Positions 8,287 to 17,127 of a stretch of 47,118 nt of DNA are shown here, piece after piece. The DNA is from JAQTTT01 sp041652755 (lineage in GTDB: Archaea; Nanobdellota; Nanobdellia; Tiddalikarchaeales; Tiddalikarchaeaceae): contig JBAZGS010000009.1 of assembly GCA_041652755.1 (NCBI GenBank), forward strand, positions 1-47,118, in the 5' to 3' direction. A program made the translations under genes and the position numbers. Within the stretch, counting starts at the first letter, position 1; every line of letters begins with the position of its first letter. The notes below the pieces were generated by a model. That model did no database searches and had not been told where the DNA came from. It worked only from the letters and a program-made list of their open reading frames with translations.

Positions 8287-8820
8287 ATGATTCTAACTAT
8301 TACAGGGGATTTAGGCAGCGGCAAAAGCACTGTTGCTAAACTTGTTGCTAAAGAGCTTAAGCTGAAATATTATTCTACTGGCCAAATGTTTAGAAAACTA
8401 GCAGTTGATATGCAGGTATCATTCAAGGAATTAAACGATTTAGCAAAAAAGGATAAAAGGATTGACAAAAGAATAGATGATTACCAAAAAAAGTTAGGAA
8501 CTAAAGAGGATGATTTCATACTTGAAGGAAGGTTAGGGTTTCATTTCATACCTGAAAGCATAAAAGTATGCCTGAGAGCTGAACCCAAGGAGGCTGCAAG
8601 AAGAATAATGACTGACAATCGCTCAGATGAAAAATTCAAAAATCTGAAAGAAGCTGAAGAATCAATAAATTCAAGGGCAAGAATTGAAAAACAAAGATAT
8701 GAAGCATTATATAAAATAAATATAGATGACGACAAAAACTATAACTTAATAATTGACACTACAAAAATACCAGCAACCGAGGTTGCCGAAAAAATAATAA
8801 AATACATAAAAGAGAATTAA
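8287..8820 (+). CDS. cmk: Cytidylate kinase, archaeal type
   Basis: A 177-residue P-loop kinase. GDLGSGKST at residues 7-15 is the nucleotide-binding loop, and YYSTGQMFRKLA is the conserved NMP-binding segment of archaeal CMP kinases. ILEGRLGFHF and RIMTDNRSDE fit the core and lid regions. It phosphorylates CMP/dCMP to the diphosphate with ATP, feeding CTP and dCTP pools. The size matches the short archaeal form. It follows the coiled-coil gene by 5 bases. The last bases overlap the convergent small ORF at 8817-8969. Confidence 0.92.
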   Translation: MILTITGDLGSGKSTVAKLVAKELKLKYYSTGQMFRKLAVDMQVSFKELNDLAKKDKRIDKRIDDYQKKLGTKEDDFILEGRLGFHFIPESIKVCLRAEPKEAARRIMTDNRSDEKFKNLKEAEESINSRARIEKQRYEALYKINIDDDKNYNLIIDTTKIPATEVAEKIIKYIKEN

Positions 8821-8969
8821 TCCTTAACTTTCTTAGCGGCCTTTTTAATCTTTTCAGCAATCTTATTAAGGCCTTTTGAAATCTTCTCTTTAACTTCTTT
8901 AACTTTTTTCCCTTCAGTGTATTTAATTTCTACTTCACCGAAATTTTTAGATTTTTTTTTAATATCCAT
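8817..8969 (-). CDS. Small lysine-rich protein, 50 residues
   Basis: A short reading frame, MDIKKKSKNFGEVEIKYTEG continuing to a tail ending KKVKD. It has about 20 lysines, few acidic residues, and an amphipathic helical second half (repeated AEKIKKAAKK-like pattern). The stop shares bases with the convergent cmk stop. CTTTAAATATTC lies 20-30 bases upstream of the ATG, at the spacing seen for other promoters here, which supports a real gene. It may be a small nucleic-acid-binding protein, but that is inferred only from charge. It could also be chance coding in the 3' region of the DUF2207 transcript. Confidence 0.55.
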   Translation of the reverse strand: MDIKKKSKNFGEVEIKYTEGKKVKEVKEKISKGLNKIAEKIKKAAKKVKD

Positions 8970-9002
8970 AAAATAATTTATGCCCTAAGAATATTTAAAG
9001 CT

Positions 9003-10670
9003 TTATCTAGCTCCGCCTCCTCCTCCGCCATGCCCTCCGCCAAAGCCCCCATGCCCTCCTCCCATGCCATGGCCTGAACTGCTAGAGCTTCTCATGCTGC
9101 TGAACGTCAAGCTATTTTTAAAAGAAGAATAAAACATAGGAGAATAATAAACACCCCTTAAATTGCTGCTGCTAATGTCAGAAACTTTCAATCTCATAAC
9201 ATTAATCACGTTATCAGCAACGCCTAAAGCAATAGCATAAACCAAGAATCTTTCCCAAATAACAATGCTTTGAGGAGCATGCTGGCTAAGCAATGAATAA
9301 TCATTCAAATACTTCTTAAAAGCAGCCCATTTACGCTCAAAAACCCTGCCCTTGCTGGTCCATTTTCCAAGGCTTAAACTTCCAATAACATTCAAAAAAA
9401 CAACTAATATACATGAAAAAAATAAATAAAAACCAACATTAGTATTAAAAAAAGGCATGTTTATTGAAACTATATTCTTGTAACTCCATGAGATTATAAA
9501 AAAAGAAAAGCTGCACCAAAAAGAATACTTCAAAAATTTTTTGTTACCCTCATTATTGTAGTATTCTTTTCTGTCAAAAACTTTCATGACGTTGCTGCTA
9601 AACGCGCTAAGCCTTCTCTGAAAATCCATGCTATTATTGACTGACAAAAGCTTTGTTTTAAGCTCATTCCAATTAATGATTTTATTAACCTCATATTTTT
9701 TCAAAAACAAATAAACAACATTTTCGTAATCATTCAAACCTTCAGGATCCTTAAGGATTTTTATCTCAACATTTTTTTCACTGCCACAAATCTCTAAATA
9801 TTTTCTCCTAGCTAAATCAAAAAGGGTTGCAATAAAAGCATTAATGTCTGAAGAGCTAAGAATTGCCTTAACAACAGCAGGAGAATCAGGAGTTGGAACA
9901 TCAAAGATGGCGGAATTGAAATAACCAATATTTTCTTCCCTGCCATACTTGTTATAAACATAAAAAAACAAAAAAAGAGGAATGCCAAAAAATATTATTA
10001 AACATAAAGTATCCCCCCACTGAATAAGGGCATAACCGTTTTCTTGATTGCTGATTAATTCTAAACCATTTCCTTGCTTTAAAGTGCTGTAAACATTATC
10101 ATTAATCCTTTCAAAAAGAGCCATGGTTTCAGTCCATTCGCCTGAATTCACGCCCTCGTTTTCAAAAAAAAAGCCATAATCATTAGGCATAGAATAGCTT
10201 TTTTTTGAATTATGAATCCAATACTCAATCATTTTATTAGGAAAAGTAATGTTTGCAGTTAATTTTGAGACATAAGGCCATTCAGGACCCCAGAACATGA
10301 AATGAAGCGCGCTAAGATCATCATAAGAATCAATCACTTGGCTCATATTATAGTTAAGAATGACATTGGTTTTTTTGTCGCACTGAGGATTAATGAAATT
10401 GAATTCATAATAATAATCACTGCTCCTTTGCTGCCTTAACTCCAAAAAAGAATCAGAAGATGATGAATTCAACCCAGTCACGCTGGAAACACCAGTAGGA
10501 ATCTCCCTATAAACAGTATAGTAGCATCCAGTGAAATCATAAGTCAAGTTTTCAACAACATTAACCAAACCCTGCTCATTGACAACTATGTCAATTCTTG
10601 CCTCGCTAATATAATAGCTTCTTGCAAAAACTATTGGCAAAATGAAAAAAAGCAACAAAATTTTTTTCAT
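9003..10670 (-). CDS. DUF2207 membrane protein with Gly/His-rich tail
   Basis: A 555-residue protein with an N-terminal signal peptide (residues 1-17). An extracellular DUF2207 domain follows, beginning YISEARIDIVVNEQGLVNVVE and containing the family VYREIPTG-type segment. A membrane helix sits near residues 210-232, a cytoplasmic middle region follows, then a second hydrophobic pair near 385-425. The chain ends in repeated GGGHGG units, which are common at the end of this family. The function is unknown; the family often neighbours LemA, as here, where it overlaps the lemA stop by 4 bases. The pair probably forms a membrane-associated module. Confidence 0.88.
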   Translation of the reverse strand: MKKILLLFFILPIVFARSYYISEARIDIVVNEQGLVNVVENLTYDFTGCYYTVYREIPTGVSSVTGLNSSSSDSFLELRQQRSSDYYYEFNFINPQCDKKTNVILNYNMSQVIDSYDDLSALHFMFWGPEWPYVSKLTANITFPNKMIEYWIHNSKKSYSMPNDYGFFFENEGVNSGEWTETMALFERINDNVYSTLKQGNGLELISNQENGYALIQWGDTLCLIIFFGIPLFLFFYVYNKYGREENIGYFNSAIFDVPTPDSPAVVKAILSSSDINAFIATLFDLARRKYLEICGSEKNVEIKILKDPEGLNDYENVVYLFLKKYEVNKIINWNELKTKLLSVNNSMDFQRRLSAFSSNVMKVFDRKEYYNNEGNKKFLKYSFWCSFSFFIISWSYKNIVSINMPFFNTNVGFYLFFSCILVVFLNVIGSLSLGKWTSKGRVFERKWAAFKKYLNDYSLLSQHAPQSIVIWERFLVYAIALGVADNVINVMRLKVSDISSSNLRGVYYSPMFYSSFKNSLTFSSMRSSSSSGHGMGGGHGGFGGGHGGGGGGAR

Positions 10671-11197
10671 AATTTAACACCCAAATATTTTGAATCATCG
10701 CTGAAGCTTTCCTTAACCTTGAAGCCAAAAATTTTAGCAACAATGCTTGAAGGAAAAGACATTATAATAGTGTTATATTTAAAGACAGCATCGTTGTAAA
10801 ACTGCCTTTTGAAAGCAATATTTGACTCTAAGGTAGAAAGCTCATTTTGAAGCCTTAAAAATGACTTATTAGCCATTAATTTAGGGTAATTTTCAGCAAC
10901 AATAAAAAAATTGTTCATTGATTCAGTTATTTTCTGATTAATCAAAGCTTTTTTTTTAACGCTATCAGAGCTTTCTAAATTAGCCCTTAATTCAGCCAAT
11001 TCCTTTAAAGTGTTTTTTTCATAGCTAGAGTACTGCTTAACAATGGAGACTATTAAAGGAATTAAATCATTCCTAAGCTTAATATTAATATCTATACTTA
11101 CCCATGCTGTGCTTGCAATATTCCTTGAAAAAACTAACCTGTTGTATATAAGAATTGAATAAATTAAAGCAAGCAAAACAAACAATGCCCAAATCAT
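10667..11197 (-). CDS. lemA: LemA family protein
   Basis: A 176-residue protein with one N-terminal membrane helix (about residues 2-20) and a cytoplasmic or external four-helix-bundle region typical of LemA. Conserved pieces include YNRLV, RNDLIPLIVSIVKQYSSYEKNTL, AENYPKLMANKSFLRLQNEL, FYNDAVFKYN and the C-terminal FPSSIVAKIFGF. The biochemical role is not settled. The ATG starts right after the stop of the nuclease gene, and the DUF2207 gene overlaps its end by 4 bases, so the three genes are one operon. Confidence 0.93.
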   Translation of the reverse strand: MIWALFVLLALIYSILIYNRLVFSRNIASTAWVSIDINIKLRNDLIPLIVSIVKQYSSYEKNTLKELAELRANLESSDSVKKKALINQKITESMNNFFIVAENYPKLMANKSFLRLQNELSTLESNIAFKRQFYNDAVFKYNTIIMSFPSSIVAKIFGFKVKESFSDDSKYLGVKL

Positions 11198-12052
11198 TTA
11201 ATAATCCTCTTTTTTGATTTTTTTAGAGGCATTAATCAAGTTCTCGCAATCAAGTTTTAAATTCCTTATCTCAGTATCATTTAATCCCATTCTTTTCAAC
11301 TCAGCATAATCTTTATAGCAAACCTCAGAGATTATTAAGATAGAGTTTTTGTTAAGTATTTCAAAAACCTTTTTTGAAACGCTAGGAAGCAAAGTAATAG
11401 GATACAACGCATTCTTATCAATCAAGTAAGACAAGCTCATGTTTCCTTTGTATTTCCAGCTCATCAAATTAATCTTCCAATACTTAGCATAATCTATTGA
11501 ATCTTGTGAGAATTTAGTGTTGCTTGCAACCCAAAAATTAGTGAAATTGTAGCCTTTTTTCTTGTTAGCATTCTTTAAATCAAGAAACCTTGCATGAGAA
11601 TACATGACATCCTTTATTCCAGTGCTTATTCCTCCGCTGTTATGGTATTTGCATTCAACAAAAAAATCTTTTCCAACAACATCTAATTCATGAGTGATGC
11701 AAAGGCTTGAATAAACCTGCCTAACCTTTACTTTATAACCTAAAAAAGTGAATATTTTTCCAATAAAATCCTCAAAAGAATAGCCATCAGGGCCAAGCCT
11801 TAAAATTGCATTCTTCAATGAATAAATGCTAGCGCTGTATTTATTCTCAAGCTTCTTAACCCAATCATAAATCATGCCATAAAGTTTGTCAGTTGAAATT
11901 ATTGAAAAATTTTTTTCATAAATATTTAAAAGCACTTTATCAATAGTCTCATTGCTTACTCCGCTGCTTTTAAGACTGTTAACAACCTTGTTTTCATCAA
12001 AATCAACAACAAAACCATCCCTTTTTCTAACCTTCATATTCATAATAATCAA
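11198..12052 (-). CDS. ATP-cone domain fused to an Mrr-like restriction endonuclease domain
   Basis: A 284-residue two-domain protein. The N-terminus (KVRKRDGFVVDFDENKVV through about residue 90) matches the ATP-cone, a nucleotide-sensing domain best known from ribonucleotide reductases and NrdR. The centre is a restriction-endonuclease-like core: a helix with Glu95, then ELDVVGKDFFVECKYH, giving Asp124, Glu133 and Lys135 of the D...ExK active site. The last ~70 residues look helical and may bind DNA. The fusion suggests a nuclease controlled by ATP or dATP level. It might act in defence or DNA repair, but that is inference. MKVRKRDG at residue 6 is an alternative start. lemA follows without a gap. 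Confidence 0.85.
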   Translation of the reverse strand: MIIMNMKVRKRDGFVVDFDENKVVNSLKSSGVSNETIDKVLLNIYEKNFSIISTDKLYGMIYDWVKKLENKYSASIYSLKNAILRLGPDGYSFEDFIGKIFTFLGYKVKVRQVYSSLCITHELDVVGKDFFVECKYHNSGGISTGIKDVMYSHARFLDLKNANKKKGYNFTNFWVASNTKFSQDSIDYAKYWKINLMSWKYKGNMSLSYLIDKNALYPITLLPSVSKKVFEILNKNSILIISEVCYKDYAELKRMGLNDTEIRNLKLDCENLINASKKIKKEDY

Positions 12053-12081
12053 AAATATAAATCAGACATTAATAAACATTT

Positions 12082-12669
12082 TCAACATTTTAGTTTCATA
12101 AATTTTGACAAATGCTCCTTGCAAAAAGGCATCTCGTTGTTTTTGTTATAATACCTCAAGCAGTTGCCATAATTAATCCTATTATCCCTTAAAATGCACA
12201 CTTCCTCAGTGCTGCAATGCCATAAATCAAACAAATGAGAAGCTTCATGCATTCCTAGCACCAAAAAAATGTTTTCATCATCCTGATAATTCGCATTAAC
12301 AAAAACATTGCTCAAAAAAGGAAGATTATTTTTAACTAGCACTTTATCAACAAAAGCTACAGTGCGAACCCTCATATCCTCATTCTCAAAAATCATTAAT
12401 TTATCCAAATAAAAAATATTAACAGCTCCCTTATTTGCTGAAGAATATGAAAAGTAATTCCTGAAAGAATTCCTAGTCTGTTCGCAATCAATGCTTCGCT
12501 TATAAGGGTTATAGCAAACCAAGTTTTCAATCCTAGCATAAGGCATTATTTTTCTTTCCAAACCAAAACTTAACTCGCTTAAAAAGAACTCAACCCCTTG
12601 AGTGAATTTCTCCGAAGCATTTTCGCAGATTTTTTCATGAAAATATTGATTAATAATGTAATTCATCAA
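12082..12669 (-). CDS. Archaemetzincin-like zinc metalloprotease
   Basis: A 195-residue protein with the metzincin zinc motif HEASHLFDLWH (His141, Glu142, His145, His151). Cysteines follow at 152, 158, 170 and 183, with FC near the end. This resembles the archaemetzincin (M54) pattern of HExxHxxGxxHC plus a Cys zinc site. Two departures are visible: the conserved Gly of the motif is Asp148, and the spacing of the first Cys pair is five residues rather than four. The second metal site may therefore be altered. No signal peptide is seen, consistent with a cytosolic enzyme. It is probably the first gene of the minus-strand run that includes the ATP-cone nuclease. Confidence 0.7.
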   Translation of the reverse strand: MMNYIINQYFHEKICENASEKFTQGVEFFLSELSFGLERKIMPYARIENLVCYNPYKRSIDCEQTRNSFRNYFSYSSANKGAVNIFYLDKLMIFENEDMRVRTVAFVDKVLVKNNLPFLSNVFVNANYQDDENIFLVLGMHEASHLFDLWHCSTEEVCILRDNRINYGNCLRYYNKNNEMPFCKEHLSKFMKLKC

Positions 12670-12745
12670 TGCTAAACTACAATATTTTATTTAAAAACAT
12701 TATTGTAACAAAATTTAAGCCATTAATGAACAATCTTCAATAAAC

Positions 12746-13495
12746 TTAATCATTCTCCACTCTGGGCGCTAATATGAAGATTAATGACAATTTGTCAACT
12801 GTTTTGTACTCAACTTCTAGTAAGTAGTCTTTCTTGAACTTAATAATAGTTTGGTCAGAGACTTTATCTCCTCTGATGATTTTCTCCAAATACTCTAGCG
12901 AGTACTTGCTTGACTCCTCGTTTAAAACGCTTAACTCTTTAAGATAAGGCGAATCCTTGCCCAAGTCATGAACAACATTATTAAGGTCTCCTGCAGCAGT
13001 TATTGAGAATTTTTCAGGGCTGGCAGTGAAAGTTGTGCAATCACTTACCATTTGGCAGTTCTTAACAGCATCCCTTAAAACATTATTATCTATTATTATT
13101 TGCCCGCTGAACTCTGGAGTTGGAACTTTTTGCTCCTTGTCAGGATTCTCAATCAATCCAATGCTGAACTCCCTGTTCAAATTTCCAACCATTGAAACCT
13201 TCAAATTGCCAGCATCGCTGATTAATTCAATAATAACCTTATCGCTAACTTTTGCTCTTTTCAAAACCTCTAATAAATAATCAAGATTAATAGTTAACTT
13301 AACATCACCCTCCAAATCATACTGGTCAAAGCAAGTTGGCATCATTTTAAGAATAGTCATGGCAACAACTGCAGGATCAATAGCTTTCAAGCTTAAACCG
13401 TTGCTTGTGAACTCAAAAGTTGCCTCATTCACTAATCCACTAATAGCATCCAAGCTATCTCTAAGTAAGCTAACGTCATTCATTACGATTTTCAT
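12746..13495 (-). CDS. pcn: DNA polymerase sliding clamp (PCNA)
   Basis: A 249-residue protein with the typical archaeal PCNA length and pattern. Recognisable parts are the start (KIVMNDVSLLRDSLDAISGLVNEATFEF), LKAIDPAVVAM, the interdomain region and the C-terminal LIFILAPRVEND. It forms a homotrimeric ring on DNA that tethers replication and repair enzymes; the clamp loader genes at 42715-44795 would load it. The start is set by a very strong GGGGGGAG ribosome binding site. A promoter-like element lies further upstream, so the mRNA has a real leader, unlike many genes here. Confidence 0.97.
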   Translation of the reverse strand: MKIVMNDVSLLRDSLDAISGLVNEATFEFTSNGLSLKAIDPAVVAMTILKMMPTCFDQYDLEGDVKLTINLDYLLEVLKRAKVSDKVIIELISDAGNLKVSMVGNLNREFSIGLIENPDKEQKVPTPEFSGQIIIDNNVLRDAVKNCQMVSDCTTFTASPEKFSITAAGDLNNVVHDLGKDSPYLKELSVLNEESSKYSLEYLEKIIRGDKVSDQTIIKFKKDYLLEVEYKTVDKLSLIFILAPRVEND

Positions 13496-13499
13496 AGTT

Positions 13500-13507
13500 C
13501 TCCCCCC
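13500..13507 (-). promoter_or_regulatory. Strong Shine-Dalgarno site of pcn
   Basis: On the minus strand GGGGGGAG lies 4 bases before the pcn ATG. It is the strongest ribosome binding site I noticed in the window and fixes the pcn start. Confidence 0.75.
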
Positions 13508-13540
13508 GTTCTAATTATGTTTTTAGAAAAAATCTTAGCT

Positions 13541-13555
13541 TAAAAAACTTTTTAC
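13541..13555 (-). promoter_or_regulatory. Promoter-like element of pcn
   Basis: On the minus strand GTAAAAAGTTTTTTA matches the recurring AAAAGTTTTTTAAA element. It is 46-60 bases before the pcn start instead of the usual 20-37, which fits a leadered mRNA with a Shine-Dalgarno site. It overlaps the stop of the upstream small gene. Confidence 0.5.
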
Positions 13556-13743
13556 TTGTAAATAAAAAATAGGCCTTTGAAAAATTTCTTAATCTTTTCA
13601 AAAATGCTGCCATAGCCACCTATAAAGCCGTAAACGAACGCGTGCAGCAAGTGGCATATTAAAAAACCAATAAGTAACACTAATCCTGCTGTCAAGGGGT
13701 CACTTGAGAACAGCTTTAAAGCGCTGTCATAAAAATTTGCCAT
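13552..13743 (-). CDS. Small membrane protein, 63 residues
   Basis: A short protein with one clear hydrophobic segment (about residues 17-43, TAGLVLLIGFLICHLLHAFVYGFIGG) and a basic aromatic tail (FEKIKKFFKGLFFIYK). It is not recognised as a family. It sits between ileS and pcn in the same direction, and the spacing and composition fit a real gene. The positive tail suggests the C-terminus faces the cytoplasm. Confidence 0.65.
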   Translation of the reverse strand: MANFYDSALKLFSSDPLTAGLVLLIGFLICHLLHAFVYGFIGGYGSIFEKIKKFFKGLFFIYK

Positions 13744-13782
13744 ACTTTAAGTTAATTAAAGATTATTTATTAAGGTTTTTAT

Positions 13783-16611
13783 TTAGATGACCTTGACTTT
13801 TGCATAAAATACTTTGTCATTAATCTTTAACTCATCACAATTCTTCAAAGACTCAAAGACCACTTTATCAGCCTGAACGTTTTGCATAATAGTTTTCTCA
13901 TGCTCCTTAAAGCTCTTAAGCAACAACTCATCCTTAAAATCAACGCTTAAAACAATCCTATCATTAATAGTTAAATTCATTTTCTTTCTTAAATCATTCA
14001 ATTTCCTGATAATCTCCCTAGAAAGGCCTTCTAATATTAATTCAGAAGTTAGCTTAGTGTCTAATTTAACGCTTAGCTCTTTAGCTTCCTTAAATGAGAT
14101 TTTTTTAACATTAATCTCATCCATCACTATTTGGCAATAATCTTTAGGTAATTTTATTCCAAAAATTGTTAATTCAGCCAAAACTTGCCTAATCGGCAAT
14201 TTAGACTTGTCCCTTTCATCCAAAGCCATACTTACAACTTGCCTGGATTTATCCATGAATGACTCACATTCATCATTTTTTAATTTCTTGTTATAAACTG
14301 GCCAATCATCCAAGTGAACGCTTTCCTTTAAGGACTTGTCAGTTAATCTTAATTCTTGATAAACCATTTCACTAATAAAAGGAGTAATAGGAGCCATTAC
14401 TTTGCTTAACTGCAGCAAAACATAACCCAAAGTTGATAAAGCACTGGAATCCTTATCCTTAAGTCTATCCCTACTTCTCCTAACATACCATGTGCTTAAA
14501 TCATTAATAAATTTAGTTATTAAATCGCAAGGAACTGTAGGATTATAAGCATCAAGCTCAGAAGTTACATCTTTTATCAACGAATTAAGCCTGCTAATAA
14601 TCCACTCATCCAAAACATTCTCACTTTTAATTAAGACAGGTTTTGACTTATTATCCTTGAATAATTTATAAAAATTCAAAACATTGCTTAAAATCATTAT
14701 CACTTTTCTGTAAACTTCAGCAACTAATTCTTCCTTGAAATTAATATCCTGTGCCCTTATAACAGGACTTGACATTAAAAAAAACCTTAAAGCATCAGCT
14801 CCGTATTTGTCAAACAATAAATTAGGGTCAGGATAATTCTTCTTACTTTTACTCATTTTGGTTCCATCAGCAGCCAAAATGTTTCCGCTAACAACAACGT
14901 TTTTGAAAGGAGCTTTTTTTAACATCAACGTTCCGATAACATGCATGTAATAAAACCAAGCCCTTATCTGGCCAGTGTACTCGCTTACAAAATCGCAAGG
15001 ATAATTTGTGCTGAAAAATTCCATATTCTCAAAAGGATAATGCTTACTTGCAAAAGGCATGCTTCCTGATTCAAACCAGCAGTCAATAACTTCAGGAATT
15101 CTAGTCATTGTTCCGGAACATTTTGAGCATTTTATCTTAATATTATCAACAAAATCTTTATGCAAATCAATACTTGTATCCTCTAACTTCAAAACGCTTA
15201 AACTTTTCAGCTCCTTAATGCTTCCCAAAACCTTAAGGTTTGAGCATTTTTCGCACTTCCATACAGGAATAGCTGTAGCCCAGAATCTATTCCTGGAAAT
15301 AGTCCAATCAGGTGCAGTTGTAATAATGTTTTCAAAAAAGCTCTCAACTTTTCCTTTAGGATACCAGTTAATTTTTTTAGAGCTTTTAAGAAGCGAATCC
15401 TTAGCTTTTTGGATATTAACAAACCAGCTATTAACTGCATTATATATTAGAGGAGTCTTGCATCTGTAGCAGAACGGATAAGAATGATTATGCTTAAAAG
15501 AAGAGAATAATAAATTTCTCTTATCCAAATCTTCAATAACTTTTGAGTCAATTTTTTTAAACCAAATTCCTTTCCAATCATTTAATTCAATACCCAATTT
15601 TCCATTATCATTAATATGTTGAATAATGCTTAAGTCATACTTCTTAATCATCTCATAATCGAACTCGCCGTAAATAGCCAAATGAACCATACCCGTTCCT
15701 TCATCATTCTTAACCTCATCCCCTCCATTAATAACCAAATAAGCCTTTTTTCCATCATTGCTGACATTATACAATGGCTCATAATTTTTTCCAACAAGCT
15801 CAGAGCCTTTGAATTCCTTAACAATTTCATACTTATCCTTTAATAGTTCTAACCTGTCCTTTGCAAGAATCAAGAATTCATTGTTTGATTTAATCTTTAC
15901 ATATTTAAGCTTAGGATTAACTGCAACAGCAACGTTTCCAATTAAAGTCCAAGGTGTAGTTGTCCAAGCCAATAAGAAAGCATTTTCATCTTTTAATTTG
16001 AACTTAGCAATTGCAGTATCTTCTGTCACATCTTTGTAATCATTATCCATTGCTATCTCTGCCTTGGCAATAGGGGTCTCGCATCTAGGGCAATACATTA
16101 AGATTTTTTTACCTTCATAAATGAATCCATCATCATAAAGCTTTTTGAAAATAAACCAAATGCTTTCCATATAATCTTTATCCATAGTTTTATATGAATT
16201 ATCAAACTCTATCCACTTACCCATTCTGTCAACAGTTTTTTTCCACTCAGAAACATAAGACAAAACCTTGCTTTTGCAAAAGCTGTTAAAATTACATACT
16301 CCTTTGCTGAGTATCTCCTTTTTTTCCTTAATATTAAGCTCTTTTTCCGCAATGTTTTCAATAGGCAATCCATGGCAATCCCATCCCCATTTTCTCTCGC
16401 ACTTATAACCCTTCATAGTCCAATATCTTGGGAATAAATCCTTGCTAGTTAAACCTAAAATGTGACCATAATGAGGAACACCTGTAGCAAAAGGAGGGCC
16501 ATCATAAAAAACAAACTGCTTATCCTTAGGCCTAAAATCAACACTTTTTTCAAAAATATGATTCTTTTTCCAAAATTCTGATATTTCTTTCTCCCATTCT
16601 AAATGACCCAT
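13783..16611 (-). CDS. ileS: Isoleucyl-tRNA synthetase
   Basis: A 942-residue class I aminoacyl-tRNA synthetase that charges tRNA-Ile. The HIGH-type motif is HYGH at residues 47-50 (GPPFATGVPHYGHILG), and KMSKS is at 585-589. The editing (CP1) domain lies between them (AWTTTPWTL, EGTGMVH-like segment). CPRCETP, CYRCKTP and paired CxxC motifs (CEKC, CSKC) suggest zinc sites. The C-terminal anticodon-binding region is shorter than in many homologues but present. A TATA-like CAGAATTTAAAAATATG is 20-36 bases before the ATG. It is the full-length archaeal/eukaryotic-type enzyme. Confidence 0.97.
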   Translation of the reverse strand: MGHLEWEKEISEFWKKNHIFEKSVDFRPKDKQFVFYDGPPFATGVPHYGHILGLTSKDLFPRYWTMKGYKCERKWGWDCHGLPIENIAEKELNIKEKKEILSKGVCNFNSFCKSKVLSYVSEWKKTVDRMGKWIEFDNSYKTMDKDYMESIWFIFKKLYDDGFIYEGKKILMYCPRCETPIAKAEIAMDNDYKDVTEDTAIAKFKLKDENAFLLAWTTTPWTLIGNVAVAVNPKLKYVKIKSNNEFLILAKDRLELLKDKYEIVKEFKGSELVGKNYEPLYNVSNDGKKAYLVINGGDEVKNDEGTGMVHLAIYGEFDYEMIKKYDLSIIQHINDNGKLGIELNDWKGIWFKKIDSKVIEDLDKRNLLFSSFKHNHSYPFCYRCKTPLIYNAVNSWFVNIQKAKDSLLKSSKKINWYPKGKVESFFENIITTAPDWTISRNRFWATAIPVWKCEKCSNLKVLGSIKELKSLSVLKLEDTSIDLHKDFVDNIKIKCSKCSGTMTRIPEVIDCWFESGSMPFASKHYPFENMEFFSTNYPCDFVSEYTGQIRAWFYYMHVIGTLMLKKAPFKNVVVSGNILAADGTKMSKSKKNYPDPNLLFDKYGADALRFFLMSSPVIRAQDINFKEELVAEVYRKVIMILSNVLNFYKLFKDNKSKPVLIKSENVLDEWIISRLNSLIKDVTSELDAYNPTVPCDLITKFINDLSTWYVRRSRDRLKDKDSSALSTLGYVLLQLSKVMAPITPFISEMVYQELRLTDKSLKESVHLDDWPVYNKKLKNDECESFMDKSRQVVSMALDERDKSKLPIRQVLAELTIFGIKLPKDYCQIVMDEINVKKISFKEAKELSVKLDTKLTSELILEGLSREIIRKLNDLRKKMNLTINDRIVLSVDFKDELLLKSFKEHEKTIMQNVQADKVVFESLKNCDELKINDKVFYAKVKVI

Positions 16612-16630
16612 TATTTATTCACATTCTTTT

Positions 16631-16647
16631 CATATTTTTAAATTCTG
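16631..16647 (-). promoter_or_regulatory. Promoter-like TATA element of ileS
   Basis: On the minus strand CAGAATTTAAAAATATG is centred about 28 bases before the ileS ATG. This matches the spacing of other putative TATA boxes in the window. The rest of the gap to 16779 is AT-rich with no gene, and holds only a weak TTGTTTTAAACAA symmetry at 16668-16680. Confidence 0.5.
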
Positions 16648-16779
16648 CCCTTCTTAACAATGACTGTTTGTTTTAAACAAAACTTCACCAATTAAAGAAA
16701 GGCAAAGCTAAATTATGCAATAATAATATTGATAATAAGCTTCATAATAAAAATAATAAAAGTCTTTTTTTTAAAAAAC

Positions 16780-17127
16780 TTATGCTTTAATCAAATCCAA
16801 ATACTTGTTATAGTATTCAACGTTTAAGCCTGTGAAATCCTGAACTAATTCGCCTTTAAGCTCAATTCCCGAATCTCCAGCAATGACTAATCCGATTACT
16901 CTTAAGATTTTTCCAACTTTTGCCTTATGGATTAACTGCTCATCTAATAGTATTACATTAACTTTCTTGCTGGAATCATCAAGTGTAAAGACAAAGTTTT
17001 TCTCATCAACATCAATGACTGTTCCAACAACGCTAACTCTGGAATCATCACCTGAAATGCTTGAAAGCTTCCTGTTAAAAGCAACAGCTCTTTTCTTGAA
17101 CTCTTTGCTAGTCTCTTCAGCTTCCAT
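16780..17127 (-). CDS. Single OB-fold nucleic-acid-binding protein
   Basis: A 115-residue protein with one OB-fold: RVSVVGTVIDVDEKNFVFTLDDSSKKVNVILLDE, then KVGKILRVIGLVIAGDSGIELKGELVQDF and a short C-terminal helix. The pattern resembles small RPA-type or RecJ/RPA-associated OB proteins of archaea. I infer single-stranded nucleic acid binding but cannot name a subfamily. I chose the ATG at 17127, which shares its A with the tfs stop (TAATG), over an upstream ATG at 17145 inside tfs. The overlap suggests translational coupling to tfs. Confidence 0.75.
   Translation of the reverse strand: MEAEETSKEFKKRAVAFNRKLSSISGDDSRVSVVGTVIDVDEKNFVFTLDDSSKKVNVILLDEQLIHKAKVGKILRVIGLVIAGDSGIELKGELVQDFTGLNVEYYNKYLDLIKA

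Noticed and set aside
16612..16779. Regulatory leader (riboswitch or T-box-like) upstream of ileS
   Set aside because: The gap is AT-rich without stable helices. The likely TATA box is 20-36 bases from the start codon, leaving no room for a structured leader, and T-box leaders are bacterial.
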